This document shows positions 43,570 through 54,944 of a stretch of 64,000 nt of DNA, piece by piece. Both the position numbers and the translations under genes were made by a program. How positions within the stretch are numbered: the first letter of the stretch is position 1; each line of letters begins with the position of its first letter. The DNA comes from Eutreptiella sp. 'Long Island Sound 2002'. Its lineage: Eukaryota; Euglenozoa; Euglenophyceae; Eutreptiales; Eutreptiaceae. The DNA lies in contig OZ038380.1 in assembly GCA_964036045.1 (NCBI GenBank), positions 170,933,245 through 170,997,244 of the forward strand, in the 5' to 3' direction. The notes under the pieces are model-generated. The model searched no databases. It was given only the letters and a program-made list of their open reading frames with translations, and had not been told where the DNA came from.

Positions 43570-44883
43570 TGTCCCCCTCAACGAGACATGACCATGGGCA
43601 AGTTTCTTGCCATGACGGCGGAGCACAGGACCGACCCGGGGGAGGCGGTGTTAGTGTGGCCGGTGGGTGCGGGAGGCAGGCAGCAGCGGTTGACGTCACG
43701 GACCTTGACGAGGGCGCCTGGCTTGCGCTGCCCAAGTTGGCCTCCTTGCAAGCAGTGCTACAACCGCCACTGCCACAACGGGGATGCCGCTCCCCCAAGC
43801 GGCTGCCCGGCGTTAGCACCCCGTCTACCGGGCCTGTGCTAGCCCTATTGGAGTCTTTTGGGCCTATGTTGGCCCTACCAGGTCGATCTGCCCGCTGGGC
43901 AGATATCACGGAGGCCGAGGAGGCAAGCAAGGCGTCCTGTGGCCCTACCGGCGGCGATTTCTGCGTGGAGCAGATCGCCGAGAAGGTTGTCCGGGTTCCC
44001 GTGGAGCGCATGATCAAGAAGGTCGTGCAGTTCCCACACCCTGTCCCCATTCACGTTGAGATCCCCGTCCCCCATGAGGTCATGCAGGTCCCATACCTTG
44101 TGCAGAAGGTCGTTGACCGCCCTATCCCATACCCCATGGAGCGCATCATCGAGCAGCCAGTCCCATACCCCGTGCAGAAGGTCGTCGGCCGCCCGGTCCC
44201 ATACCCAATGCAGCAGATCGTCAAGTGCCGTGTCGACGTCCTTGCCGAGGTTAAGGTCTGATAGGAGGTCCACACCCCATACCCTATCCAGAAGGTTGCG
44301 AAGCACCCTAAGCCATACCCAGTTGACAAGGTCGTTGGCGTTCCTCAGCCATACCCTATCTGGAGGGTCGTGGAGCGCCGTGTGAATGTGCCCCAGGTTA
44401 TGCAGGTCTGCGAGGAGGTCCGCGCCCCTTACACTGTGGAGCGCGAGGTGATGAAGGACGTCAAGACTGTTGACGTGCCCGTCCCCCGTCACGTTGTGGA
44501 CGTTCCCTCCCGGTTGAGCATATTGTGGAGAAGGTGCACCACGTCATCGCCCATGCGCTACCGTCTACTAGGCTTGTCTTGGCCCTGTTGGAGTCTTATG
44601 GGTATGTGCTGGCCTTGCCAGATCGGCCTGCCCGCTGCACACACGTCATGGAGGCCGAGGAGGTGGGCGAGATGGCCTGTGACCCCCCCAAAGGCAGGTT
44701 CCGCGTGGGGCCCGCAGCTGGTGATGGAGGGGATGCATACCTCAGTGCAACCGGTGACGTCACTGCTCAGCTGCTGCTAGCTGCCAAGAACCTATTCGGG
44801 GCTACGGTGGAAGGAGGCGGCCGTGTTGGCAACTGCAGTGTGCATAGCAGCTGCAAATACCTAGGCTTGCTCGGGGCCGTTTG
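43570..44883 (+). pseudogene. Alveolin/articulin-like cortical protein pseudogene
   Basis: From about 43968 to 44510 the translation is a run of short valine/proline repeats such as VPVERMIKKVVQFPHPVP, RPIPYPMERIIEQPVPYPVQ and RPVPYPMQ. This is the hallmark of alveolins and articulins, the membrane-skeleton proteins under the cell cortex of alveolates and euglenids. The repeats continue without an intron across two adjacent stops (TGA 44259, TAG 44262), and a one-base deletion near 44507 shifts the frame. A module of about 45 residues (PST..VLALLES(F/Y)G..LALP.R.AR, then EAEE) occurs before (43825-43960) and after (44560-44690) the repeats. It appears non-functional as read. Confidence 0.65.
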
Positions 44884-45669
44884 ATGAGTGAGGGGCTGCA
44901 GCATGCAGCCCGAAAGCCGACAACGCCGCCACGGAGATGGACACGGCGGGTGCTACAGCGGGACAAGAGCTTGCCCCTGCCCCACTGCCCCATAGGAGGG
45001 CATTGCTTCGGCAGCGGCGACAGACGAAACGGTGGCATTTGCAAGCAGCGCTCTCATGCAGGCACCCGCCAGCTTAACCCCCTGGTCTGGCCCTACCGTC
45101 CTTTCCGCGCCTCGCTTGGGCACCATGCAGAAATGCAAGTGTGTCCATCCCCCTGACCCACCCTTGACCCTGCAGGTGGTCCCAAGGGAGGCCTGTGCGC
45201 AAGGTGTCTCCCCGGTGCAGGCGCCCGCATTTGCCTGTGACCAACTTCATCCGGGGCTATCTTCCACGCAAGACGTCCCAATCATGCAAGCACTGGCCCA
45301 ACCATTGTCATCCCATGTCCTCGGGGAGGTGCCCAAGCGGGACACAGAAGTCGCGGCAGGCTTAGCAGCAATGCGGCTGCACGTGTTTGCGCCTTGGGTA
45401 TGGCTAGAAGAGGGGGGGTTGGGTTGGGTTGGGTCTCGGCTTGCGCCAAAGGTGGTGACCCACGGCCAGTGTGCTCGTACCTCACTGGCTCGACTGGGTA
45501 CCCCCCTCTGGTTGTCTAGTCTCACAGCCGTCCAGACTGCTGACGACCCCCCGTACCTCGTCAAGGCGCTGACGAGAGGGAGTTTACCAAAGCACACAAG
45601 CACGAAGTCTCAGGGCAGGCATACACGACTGGGGTCAACACCTGCTAGCGGTGCCCGACTGGCACCCGG
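44884..45669. other. Possible downstream part of the alveolin-like pseudogene, otherwise featureless
   Basis: Open frames remain, but without repeats or domains. A GGGTT run lies at 45414-45440. Confidence 0.3.
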
Positions 45670-46020
45670 CACTGCAGCTCATAGAACCGGCCGCCACGAC
45701 TCACGGCCACGGCGCCAGCTCGTTGCTGACAGAATTCTGGCCCAAGGCATACACGCGGAGGGTATAACCGGTCAGCGGTGCCCCGCAGGAATTGGGGCTA
45801 CAGATCATAGAGCCGTCCGCCACAGCTCACGGCCACGGCGCCAGCCCATCGCTGACGCAATCCTGGGTCAAGGTGCGGAAATGCAGGGCAAGCAGGTCTG
45901 GGGTTAGAACCGGGCCGCCGTGCCCGCCAGACACTTGCCCGGGGGTCCTCATTGCCGGCTGCCACAGCCCACGGCCACGGCGCCAGACCAGCGGCATCAT
46001 CACCCTGGGGTAACATGCAA
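45670..46020. repeat. Three ~120-bp imperfect tandem units
   Basis: Each unit contains GCC..CCAC.(A/G)C(T/C)CACGGCCACGGCGCCAG, with copies near 45690, 45810 and 45955. It lies 0.7 kb beyond the 3' end of the retrotransposon coding region, so it may be a terminal structure of that element, but there is no proof. Confidence 0.7.
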
Positions 46021-46101
46021 ATGTGCGGCAGGCAGGGCTGTGGGTTAGCCCAAGAAAAGAAGCCCAACAAAAAAACTCAGGGAGCACTCCTCTCTGCGGG
46101 C

Positions 46102-46626
46102 TCAGGGGCGGAAGAATCCGGCCACTCTCCAAACCACAGCCGGTGTCCCTTGCACCCAAATATAAGGGAGGCCCACGCCTCCTTCCCTGTGGTGAGTCGA
46201 TAGGGACAGGTACACCACCCCGCCCCCCTCTCCCTCCACAAGGATCCGCCATCGATGGCGGCAGTGGTGGCGCTGGCCTGGGACCTTGACGTCTGGGTTG
46301 CCATCGCGCAGCATGGCCGAGAGGCGGGCGGCCAGGTCGATCGCCGCCGCCTGCAGGAGGGCTGGTGCCTCCTGTTCCACGCACGGTTGCGCGAAAATCA
46401 ACCGGGCCTGAGTGCCCAGGATTACCCTCCGCACCGGTCGCGACGCCAGGCGCCGTGACCGCACATCGCGCACATGTTGTTGCGCACGTGCCCAGCGGCG
46501 GGCTGCTGCTTGCGCGGATCGACGGTGCGGGCGGCCACCATGGCGTCCTCGCGCGCGGCTACGTTTCTGCTTGTGTTTCACCATGCAGGGAAAGATCTCT
46601 GCACACGGGGGCACGGCCCACTCCAC
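46102..46626 (-). CDS. Arg/Ala-rich open frame, unknown
   Basis: The minus strand holds an open frame of 174 codons. Its middle reads ALLQAAAIDLAARLSAMLRD, helical and natural in composition. The ends are low-complexity. It may be a remnant of the upstream retroelement. No family was recognised. Confidence 0.2.
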   Translation of the reverse strand: MEWAVPPCAEIFPCMVKHKQKRSRARGRHGGRPHRRSAQAAARRWARAQQHVRDVRSRRLASRPVRRVILGTQARLIFAQPCVEQEAPALLQAAAIDLAARLSAMLRDGNPDVKVPGQRHHCRHRWRILVEGEGGGVVYLSLSTHHREGGVGLPYIWVQGTPAVVWRVAGFFRP

Positions 46627-46718
46627 TTAGCCAACAGTATCCCCCCCCCCACCGGCCTTGAAAATGCAGACACCACAGGTGTCTTTGCCTTCACACGAGC
46701 ACCCCTTCAAAAAACCTA

Positions 46719-47302
46719 GCAGGCCTCTGGAAAAGAGACAAGGCGCTCATAGATGCACCAAGCCTCAACCTCCACCGTGCCCTTATTGCCGTTGTGGTCG
46801 GTGAAAAGCTAGCTTAGGGGGTCCGCTGGCTGCAAAGCGGATGGTACCCACACAAATCGCACCACCATACCTGACACTGCCAACCTCCAAACCAGCAACC
46901 GGAGCACCCGCATCTGGCGTTTAAGCCACGTTTTAGCCCGAAGGCCCACCGCCTGGTAACCTGCCGCCGTGCTGTCGGTAAAGATGGTTACCGCCCGCCA
47001 CCCGAAACGGCACGCCAGGCGGATAGCCCACGCCACCCCCTGGAGCTCCGGTTAAACACCCGATTCTGGACAGCCCAGGACCGCACACCCCGCTTTGGCA
47101 CCACCCCCCCCACCCTATACCCAAAACTATCCCACGCCGCATCGACAAAAATGGAAGGCCCAAAGAACACCGGGCCTGTCATGTCGTCCATAAACATCGC
47201 ACGCGCCATGCTGAAGGTGTGATGGGAAGGGGGTCTCCAAGGCTTTGCACAGCGTGTCATAACCGTGGCCAACGAGTGCAAAATCTTCATGGGGGTGGGC
47301 AA
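46719..47302 (-). pseudogene. RNase H domain of the retrotransposon
   Basis: The segment begins IFVDAAWDSFGYRVGGVVP (first catalytic Asp). It shifts frame near 47050 and continues VTIFTDSTAAGYQAVG (second Asp) to VWVPSALQPADPLS. There TAG (46809-46811) falls at the position where related elements carry Arg (ADxLSR). The frame continues open afterwards with LFTDHNGNKGTVEVEAWCIY, so the protein originally extended past the stop. Confidence 0.7.
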
Positions 47303-48491
47303 CCGTGAATTCCCCCCCTGTCATGACAGTAGGCTCCAGCCAGGAATGGCCCGGCTCCAACGCGCGGACGGACATGCCACTGCACGAAATCGAGCATCTT
47401 GGGCATCAGTCTACGGTTAGGCCTGGACTTGCACGCCAGACGCGCCCAGGCATGGAACATCTGGAGAAAGGCTCTAGGATGCGACCGAATTTCTCTGGCC
47501 TCAAGGTCCAACCACTTACCAAAGAAAAATATCTTTTGGACAAGCTGCAGCGTGGACTTCTGTTGATAAAGGACGCAGCCCGTAGGGTCGCCACGATTCT
47601 GTCTGTCACAGCCTGCACCTCCTCTGGGACACTCCCCACAAGCAAAAAGTCGTCCAAATAATACAACAGTTCCATGTGGGGGGGCACCAGGGGCCTCACC
47701 AAATCACCCAAAATACGCTGGCAAAAAATCGGGGAGATTTTCCAGCCAAACGGCAGCCTATCTAGCGCAAAGACCTGGACACCCAGTCTGTCCCGAAAGC
47801 GGAACGCCGCGCGCATTTGTGGGGGGAGGCGGAAACTCCAAAAGGCATTGGTGAGGTCAACGTGGGCGCAAAAAAGGCGGCGGCACTGGGGTGTGGCCGC
47901 CAGCAGCTGTGCTATCCCTTCCCAGGAAGGCAACTGGAATGTTGGCGGGTCCCCGATCTGCTCGTTCATGCCCAAGCAAGACATGATGAGACTGACCTTC
48001 TCACTACTTTTGGGTATGATGAACGGAAAGCACGAGGGAGGCAATGGCGTCGCGCTAATTACCCTTGAACTCAGCAGCGTAGACGCCATTTCCGCCACCC
48101 CCGGCCCCACGGTACCCGAACCTCCATTGGGGTCCGCCTCCACGTCATACTCTAGGGTGTCCTGCAAAAAAGACTTTGGGACCAACTCCCGGCAAAGCTC
48201 CTGGGGGACAACGTAAGATCCCATCTTACCCAATCCTTTAGCAGCGAGGGTGGAGTCACAGCGCGCCATCTGGGGTATGGGGGATGTGGCCAGGTGCGCC
48301 AGTCCCTCCCATGCATCCTCCCGCAGTTCGGTAAAACTCTGCAAGAGTATTGGTAACGCCTCCTCCAGCCTGAAATCCTTCGCCATGTTAAACACCCGCT
48401 TCAGAAACATATGGGATCTCTTAAACACGAGCTCTAAAGGGCAGGACAATTTGCGTGCGATCCAAGGCAGCGACGGCGCCAGGACCTCCAT
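47287..48491 (-). pseudogene. Reverse transcriptase domain of the retrotransposon
   Basis: Motif A is AHVDLTNAFWSFRLPP, motif B is LPFGWKISPIFCQRIL, and the catalytic motif C is YYLDDFLLVG. The order and spacing are those of an intact polymerase core. Near 47572 the frame shifts by one base, after which KIFFFGKWLDLEAREI and a thumb-like region continue. A further shift lies near 47300 before the RNase H. It is broken but with little amino-acid decay. Confidence 0.8.
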
Positions 48492-48883
48492 GAATTGGAC
48501 AAACAGGGCAACTCCGTTCGCTCAGCCCCCACGTGCAAGGACGAGGGTTTGGGGGGGGGGGGGGTTCCGGTGGGGGTCTGGGGGGGGGATTGGGGAGGAG
48601 GGAGCCTAGTTGTCTATGTGCAGAGGAGGAAGAACATGAAAAGGGGGAAGATGAGGAAGTAGGTCTGGCGCTGGCGCCCCTAGAACTTCGCTAAAATGCC
48701 CGTGGCCTGCTGAACCTCGCCGTGGCCCGGCCTCTCATCGCCAACGGCACGTCGTTTAGGCGGTGGTCCCGTCCCAAGCGCAGCTTGCGCGGTGCGGGGC
48801 CTAAGTACATAGCGCTGGGGTGCGGGGGGACTCCCGGGGGGACAGCCTCCACTCCCACCTGCGGGCCAGCTTGCCCCCCCCCT

Positions 48884-50300
48884 TCAGGACCACTGGGGAC
48901 ACCCAGAGCCCGAACTGTGCGTCGGTCTGGCCTGTCCCAGACTGTCGGTGGGGGCGCCTGCCGCTTGCGTTTGCGTCGCCCTGCCCCCCCCCCCCCCCCC
49001 GTGGCCCTGCGTTGTTGGTCGTTCCTCGGTGCCGATTCTGGCTGGGTCCGCGCGGGCCCCTTTCCCTGCCGGCGGCTCGATGATACTGACATCCGAGTCG
49101 GATGACTCACAGGAGCTGGAGCTCTCGGAGCTTGCAGAAGAACTGTCCGATTCATGGCCAGGAGGGCCGCCGTGGCCGCCCCCAACCACCGTCGCATGCG
49201 GCTCATCAGCCACAGCGCCAGGGTGTGGGAGAGCAGGACCAAGGACTGCCCCCACGTAGCCCAGGGACTCTTCCACTGCATCTGCCCCGAACATAGCAGA
49301 GCCCCAAAGAGATAGGCAGCTGACCACTGATGGCTCCTCGACTCCTGTTCCAGGGCATGGCAGGGCCAACGACGCCAACACTCCATGATCAAGGAAAGTT
49401 GTCGCGTATCGCATGGCAACCCCGGTGGAAGCCCAGCCCCCCCACCACTTAAAGTAGGGCAGCCCTAGCTTTTGGTTCCAACATGAGGCTGCGCCTCCTC
49501 TCCTGAGGCTGTGCCATGCGTAACCACTCCATCGTGATCCGTGAAGGAGGGTGGTGAGGTAGTCCTCAAGGACCGCCTCTCCACCGCTAAAGATGGGCTG
49601 GTCGGTGGGGAGGTCGTGCCGCTTGCAGTACCCCGACAGGTAGGAAGCCCAGGCCATGCCAAATCTGAAGAGGGGCCTCTGGTGCCATCCCCTGGGGCCA
49701 CCCGACTTCGTGCGGTAGAAAGACACTCCACCGTCCTCCAGCAGGTCGAAGGGGCGCACGGACGCCAACTCACCGACTCTCCAGAAGCAGAGCCAAGACA
49801 AAATGACGAGGGCCACAAAGGCGCGGTCCCTCTCCGATGTCGCCTGCTGCCACAGGTGGCGGAGCATCTCCGGGGTCGCGTAGTCCTGCGCCCCTGGCTT
49901 AGCACCTCCTGCCGCGATGCGCCTGTGGATGGCGCCCACAAGGGGTGGGACGATGCACATGTCTTCAAGGGCAGGGACCGCGGAGAAGATGCCCCGCATC
50001 CCGGACGCTGATTGGCCTTCATTTGACTTCTCGGAGAGGCACACTGCCAGAACCTCAGCCATTCCCAGATCCGGGCTCTCCCGCGCCTCGACAGCCGCCA
50101 GCTGGCCGACGGCCGATCGATTCCTCTAACGGGTGCTGGGTCGCCATGCTTGAACCGCCCGTGCTCGGACGCCGCCTTCTCCGTCGCCTGTGGCGGCCTC
50201 ATCCCACATGTGTCTGGCTTGGCGGAAGGATATGTCGCCTCCAGGCCCCACACCATGGTCCCCTGCATGTCCAGGGATACCCCGCTTGACGTTGGCTGGT
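48884..50300 (-). pseudogene. Tyrosine recombinase of the retrotransposon
   Basis: The catalytic part has the first Arg in WRVGELASVRP, the HxxR box in WHSLRRGGAASCW, and GVAMRYA with the tyrosine nucleophile. Upstream an N-terminal SAM-like segment (AVQAWRPSTR, then RNRSAVGQLAAVE) is interrupted exactly by TAG at 50126-50128. Downstream of the catalytic core is a long Ser/Asp-rich and low-complexity tail ending in TGA. The enzyme would insert the circular cDNA copy into the genome. Confidence 0.8.
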
Positions 50301-50355
50301 CCTCGTGTCGCACGGCAGGCACCCCGTCTGGGGCGCCCCTGCCGAACTCGAAGAG

Positions 50356-51043
50356 TCACGACCAGTGGGGACACTGGAAGTGCCAGTGCCGGCGCTTGCC
50401 CTCCTCGATCCTCAGGGATGTGCACTTGCGACAGTCTCCACTCGGAGCGGCGTTGACGGGGATGTTGTTGCCGTTGGCCGCGACCCACCTCAAGATCCCC
50501 TCTTTGGTAAAGAACTTGACCCCTCGGTACACGAAGGCGGCTCCCCCTTTCTGCAAGGCCTCCTCCCATGGCAACTTGTCCAGGATCTCCCTGGCCTTGG
50601 CGCTCATCTCCTGGGCGTGGTACCTCTGCTGGTATGCTCCCTGGGACCGAAGCATGGTCGCCCAAATGCGATAGGCCAGGGCATCACCTGGCGGCGGTTG
50701 GGCCTGCACATCTCCGCCAACATCAGGAGGTCGTGTAGGGGCCTGGTTCGCCGTCAAGAACTGCTTGAGCGCCGCCGATGACTCCCGCATCCACTGCGGT
50801 ATCTTGTCCTTGCCCAAGAACTCCTCGATGCCATTGAGGGTCAGGTCCGGCACCACGCTCTTGTTAGAGAGTTTTCTGGGCCTCAAAGCGGGCTCTCAGG
50901 CCCTCCAGCTCCATCTGTTGCTTGTGTAGCGCGGCTCGGAGCTCAACCTGGGAGGCGTCCCCTGGTAATAAAGAAGAAGCGGCAGAGGGGGCGGCAGCCA
51001 CTGCTGGAGCCGTTTCCCCATTACCACCCTGATTGGGTTCCTG
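50356..51043 (-). pseudogene. Gag-like protein with zinc-finger motif
   Basis: It starts after a splice-acceptor-like sequence (ctctcgaccatag) with a coiled-coil-like stretch (VELRAALHKQQMELEGLRAR). A one-base shift near 50875 leads to VVPDLTLNGIEEFLG. The C-terminal part has CRKC, a basic stretch, then HWHFQCPHW, a Cys/His pattern like a nucleic-acid-binding finger. It ends at TGA 50356. Its position before the recombinase fits a gag protein. Confidence 0.5.
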
Positions 51044-53119
51044 CTATGGTCGAGAGGGAGAGCAAAACATCATGATTAAGCAATAATTTTTCAAAAGCCT
51101 GTAGAAGAGAGCAGCGGGGGTGTCAAAGTGGTAAACCCAGTTTGGGGGACAAACTGGTGATACCCCCGTGCCTGTACGTGTAGGTGCGCGCGTCGCGGGG
51201 GGGCGTGCCCAGTTTGCCCTCGGCCGGGTGCCCTATGCTGGCAGGGGGGGGGGGGGGGCGTCAAGTCACACCATGGGTCGGTGCTTGGCCCAGCTGCTCC
51301 ACGCACGGTTGGTCCTGGGGAGGGGGGGGGATTCAAGGCAGGGGCACACCTTTGTCCTTCTCCACCGGGCCGTGGTTGGCGCGTGTGGGGGGTTGTGTGT
51401 GCCCGGTGCTCTGGGCCCCGGCAGCGGGGCATGGGTGCCCTACCACGTGGCTGCTGAGGGAGTCTGTGGGTCGGGTGACCGGCTGCTTCCTCCAGCCCAC
51501 GACTCAACCCCAAAGGGGTGCACGGGGTGTGTGGTCTAGGGTGCTCCTTGACTGACCCAGAGGGTCACAGGTAGCGGTGCACAGAGTGCCAGACCGGCTA
51601 GGGGCGTCGTAGTAGAAGGAAGGTCCTGGGGCGTGCTAAGCACTTCCCTGCCCCGGGAGCACTCAATGGAGCAGAGCTCCCAGTGAGCTTGCTGCACCCT
51701 GGTCACCTCTGACGAGGCGGGACCCCGAGGGTGACACCGCTCGCCACCCCTCCTGGTGGAAGAGGGGGGGGGGGGGCTCTGAGACCCCCCCCCCCACGGC
51801 GGCAGTACCAGTGGCCCTCATTTTGATTTTAATGTTAATTTTCATTTTCAAAAGGTTGATGGGGAGGAGAGGCGGGCAGGGCTAGACTTCCCACAGTTCA
51901 GCATGCTAGATTTTGTTGTCCGCCGCCCCATCGCGGCCCCTGGGGCATTGTTCCCCGGTGTGCCAAGGCGACCCCCTTCCCTCCCGCCCCCACGCCTCCG
52001 GACCAGGGGAGGGGGGATAACCCGGCCCCACTGCCAGTGCTACAGGGGCCCACACGGCTTCCTGCTACCCCCCACCCCCCCAGCCCCCGCTCCCACGGGG
52101 GCAAGGAACCGGAGAGGGGGAGCAGCGGCTGCTGCAGCTAATGCAAGCAGAGGCGGAGGTCCGCTGCTGCATCAGGTAGCACCAACTAGCTAAGATGGAG
52201 CTCAAGAGCCCCCTTTTTGCCTCTTCTTTCCCCCGGCTGCCTTCCTTGCGCGCCGCTGGGAAGATTTCTGCTGGCGCCGGCGGGGGTGCCTCGATGTGCC
52301 TTGGAGGGGGATGGAGTCTGACCCCCCCCCGCCCCCCCCCCCCGGTGGCAAAGAAAATGGGGGGGCACGGAACCCCAACAACGGAGCGGCGCAACCCCCC
52401 CCCCCCCCCCCCCAACGGGAGCATCGGTTGGGGGCAAGGCGACCACAACCATCCCCTCCCCACGCCACATGAGGATGTGTCGAGCCCAGCAAGGGGCAGA
52501 TTATGTCTCAAATTTAATTTTTTTTGCGTTGGGTGCGGAGGCCTGCCCCCCCCCGAGTTGTCCCAAGGGGATACCCCCCCCCCCCTCCCCCGCCAGCCCA
52601 TGGCTAGCCCAAGCCGCACGCCCGCCCCACATTGGGCTGAAGTGGGGGGAGGTTGATGACAACGCAGTTACTTAACCCCGCGCGACAGAGTCCTTCTCTC
52701 GCGCCGTTTACATAGCGGTGAGAGGCGGGGGGGCAGGTATGCCCCCCCCCCCCACCCGCAATAACGCCATACACACAACGTGCAGAACAACAAAAGACTG
52801 ATGATTCTAATCATGGAGAAACAAAAAAAACAACAAAAAAAGCACCATATTACAGTAGCAACAAACAACCTAGACAGAAGAACTTCTGTTCCCTTGTGAA
52901 TGACCGCCAGTAACTGACACCGCAAGTAGCCAAATACATGACCAATGAGCTCGTGCCACCGTACAAGAAGGGTATAGACCTAGATTCACCAAAACCCTAA
53001 AATTTCATTCCTATATATTTGCTGTGCAGCCCTATGTTCATATCCACATTTTGCAACCGAGTACTCCCTGTTGCAGTACGACACCTCCGAAGCCATTTCG
53101 CTAGCAGTCAAGGACCTGT
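51044..53119. other. GC-rich homopolymer-laden DNA without recognised genes
   Basis: Poly-G and poly-C runs of 10-18 occur repeatedly (51246, 51770, 52320, 52398, 52575, 52743). Open frames are Gly/Pro-rich and compositional. The 5' end of the retrotransposon should lie within it. Confidence 0.5.
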
Positions 53120-53180
53120 GCACAAATTTACGGTGGCGGCGCCTTAAAAGTTTTACAGTCCTAGCACCGTAAAAATGCTT
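53120..53180. mobile_element. TTTACGGCG family fragment, inverted
   Basis: TTTACGGTGGCGGCGCC is followed 25 bp later by CACCGTAAAA, matching the end of the element at 55670-55832 in inverse orientation. Confidence 0.4.
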
Positions 53181-53432
53181 TTCTCGACCCAATGGACTAT
53201 CCGAGTTCCACATGTTTCATCCAAAGTCTCCGTCTCTGCCCTACCTGAGACCCTACAAAAGACCCTGCAAATGACCTGGCTTGCCTGAGGCAGGCTGTTA
53301 CTGCCCACGCCATCGTCTTGGCATTTGATTATGTTGTACTTGCCTGTAGAGAGGGGAAGAGAAGAGACGGAGTGCAATCTCTGTTCCTCAAGTTTCCCTA
53401 CTGCTTGATTGCTTCCCCACCACAAGCTCGCC

Positions 53433-53508
53433 GGATTAAACCGGACTCAGGTTTCGGCGAACTTATCAGCTCGGCGGACGTTCGGGCAGCTTGAGTCCGC
53501 TTTAATCC
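53433..53508. mobile_element. 76-bp MITE-like element, GGATTAAACCGGAC family
   Basis: Terminal repeats GGATTAAACCGGACTC and GAGTCCGCTTTAATCC match at 15 of 16 positions. The inside contains CTTATCAGCTCGGCGGACGT, shared with the 145-bp relative at 55857-56001. Confidence 0.7.
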
Positions 53509-53689
53509 AGTAGCGCGTATTTTTTGGCCAAAAAAACGGCCAAAAGTACGGCCGGATTTTCGGCCGGCTAAGTCAGCAGGCCGGAAGTCTGGTCTATTCT
53601 GGTAACCCCAATTTATTATTATCCTAGATCTAATCCCCACCCTCACTCAAACCCCCCCCCCCCCGATGGGTATGCAGATCGCCTCGACT

Positions 53690-53951
53690 TACCTTCTTTG
53701 ACCCGCCTTTGCCTGTGGACCGCCAAACCAACCCTTGCTTTGGCTCGCTCCCCTGGCCAAACCCTTAAATAACAAGACTCCTGCGGTGGCCACAGGCTGC
53801 CTTGTGTGTGCACCGCCTTGTGTGTGCACCGCCTTGTGCATGCACCGCCTTGTTTGAGAACCGCCAAACCACCCCTTGTTTTGGCTTGCTTCGCTAGACG
53901 CGAGGGCTAGCCCCCACACCCCCCTTAAATAACAACACTCCTACGGTGGCC
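53690..53951. repeat. Nested tandem repeats (CACCGCCTTGTGTGTG within a ~160-bp unit)
   Basis: The 16-bp unit CACCGCCTTGTGTGTG occurs two to four times in each of two larger units. Each larger unit begins TTAAATAACAA.ACTCCT.CGGTGGCC (53766 and 53926). Confidence 0.8.
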
Positions 53952-54944
53952 ACAGACCGCCTTGTGTGTGCACCGCCTTGTGTATGCACCACCTTGTCTG
54001 TGGACCACCAAACCTTAATCACGATTGAATATGGGGACCGAGCTACTGGGGGAAGGAACATCGTGTAGAAGACTTCAACAACAAATGAGGTATGCACTAG
54101 AAAGTGGATGAGATTGGCTCAAAAGGGGCTGAAAAATGAGCTGTATTCATCCGTTTAGGCACCACAACTGGACTAGGATCATTTTTGGAAAACCATGGTT
54201 TTGACCCGTTTTTGAGCCATTTGTGGTCCCAAATTGGCCCATGTTCAAGGCCTTTCCGCCTTGAGAGGGGCCTAAATTGCTCAACATGGGCTCAAAATTC
54301 CACTTGTTTGTGCACCCCAAATAGTCCAAAACTATCTTTGGAAATACATTTTTGATCCATTTTTGATTGATTTTTAGACCCGATACAGCCCATTTTCAAG
54401 GCATTTTGTGACTCTAGAGTGGCCAAAATGGCTTGGAATGGGCTCAAAAAGGGCTCATTTCACTTGTTCAAGACCCCAAATGGTCTAGGATCATTTTTGG
54501 AAAAACCAATTTTTGACCCACTTTTTGACCCACTTTTGGACCCATTTTTTGTCCCAAAACAGCCCATTTTCAAAGCATTTTGTGACTTTGTAGAGGCCAA
54601 AATGGCTTGCAATGGGCTCAAAAATGGGCTCAGTTCACTTGTTTGGGCACCCCGAATGATCTAGTATCACTTTTGGAAAAATGCATTTTTGACCCATTTT
54701 TGATCCCAAAACAGCCTATTTCCAAGGTATTTTGGGATTTTAGGAGGGCCAAACCAGGCCACCACGAGCTCAAAACGCACCAAAAACACTTGTTTTGGCA
54801 TTCCACGACGTCCGGTATCATTTTTGAAAAAAGCCATTTTTTTGCACCCGGTGGACCTTCTTGACCCATTTTGGCACCCACCTCTTTGGGCTACCTCTTG
54901 CAGCTTGCGGCAGCCCACTGAGCCTAAGTACAGGGGTCTAGGCG
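53952..54944. repeat. Degenerate satellite, inverted copy
   Basis: Reading backwards reproduces 1596-2599, apart from an 11-bp deletion of one AAAATGGGTCA unit and few substitutions. It is nearly identical, unlike the diverged relative at 56650-57190, so it was copied recently. Confidence 0.9.

Larger units (their letters stand above)
46719..51043 (-). mobile_element. Tyrosine-recombinase retrotransposon (DIRS/Ngaro-like), decayed
   Basis: On the minus strand the order is gag-like protein, tyrosine recombinase, reverse transcriptase, RNase H. A tyrosine recombinase instead of a DDE integrase defines the DIRS/Ngaro/PAT order of retrotransposons. No protease or integrase was seen. At least four frameshifts and two in-frame TAGs interrupt it. 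Terminal repeats were not identified, so the outer limits are those of the coding parts only. Confidence 0.8.
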
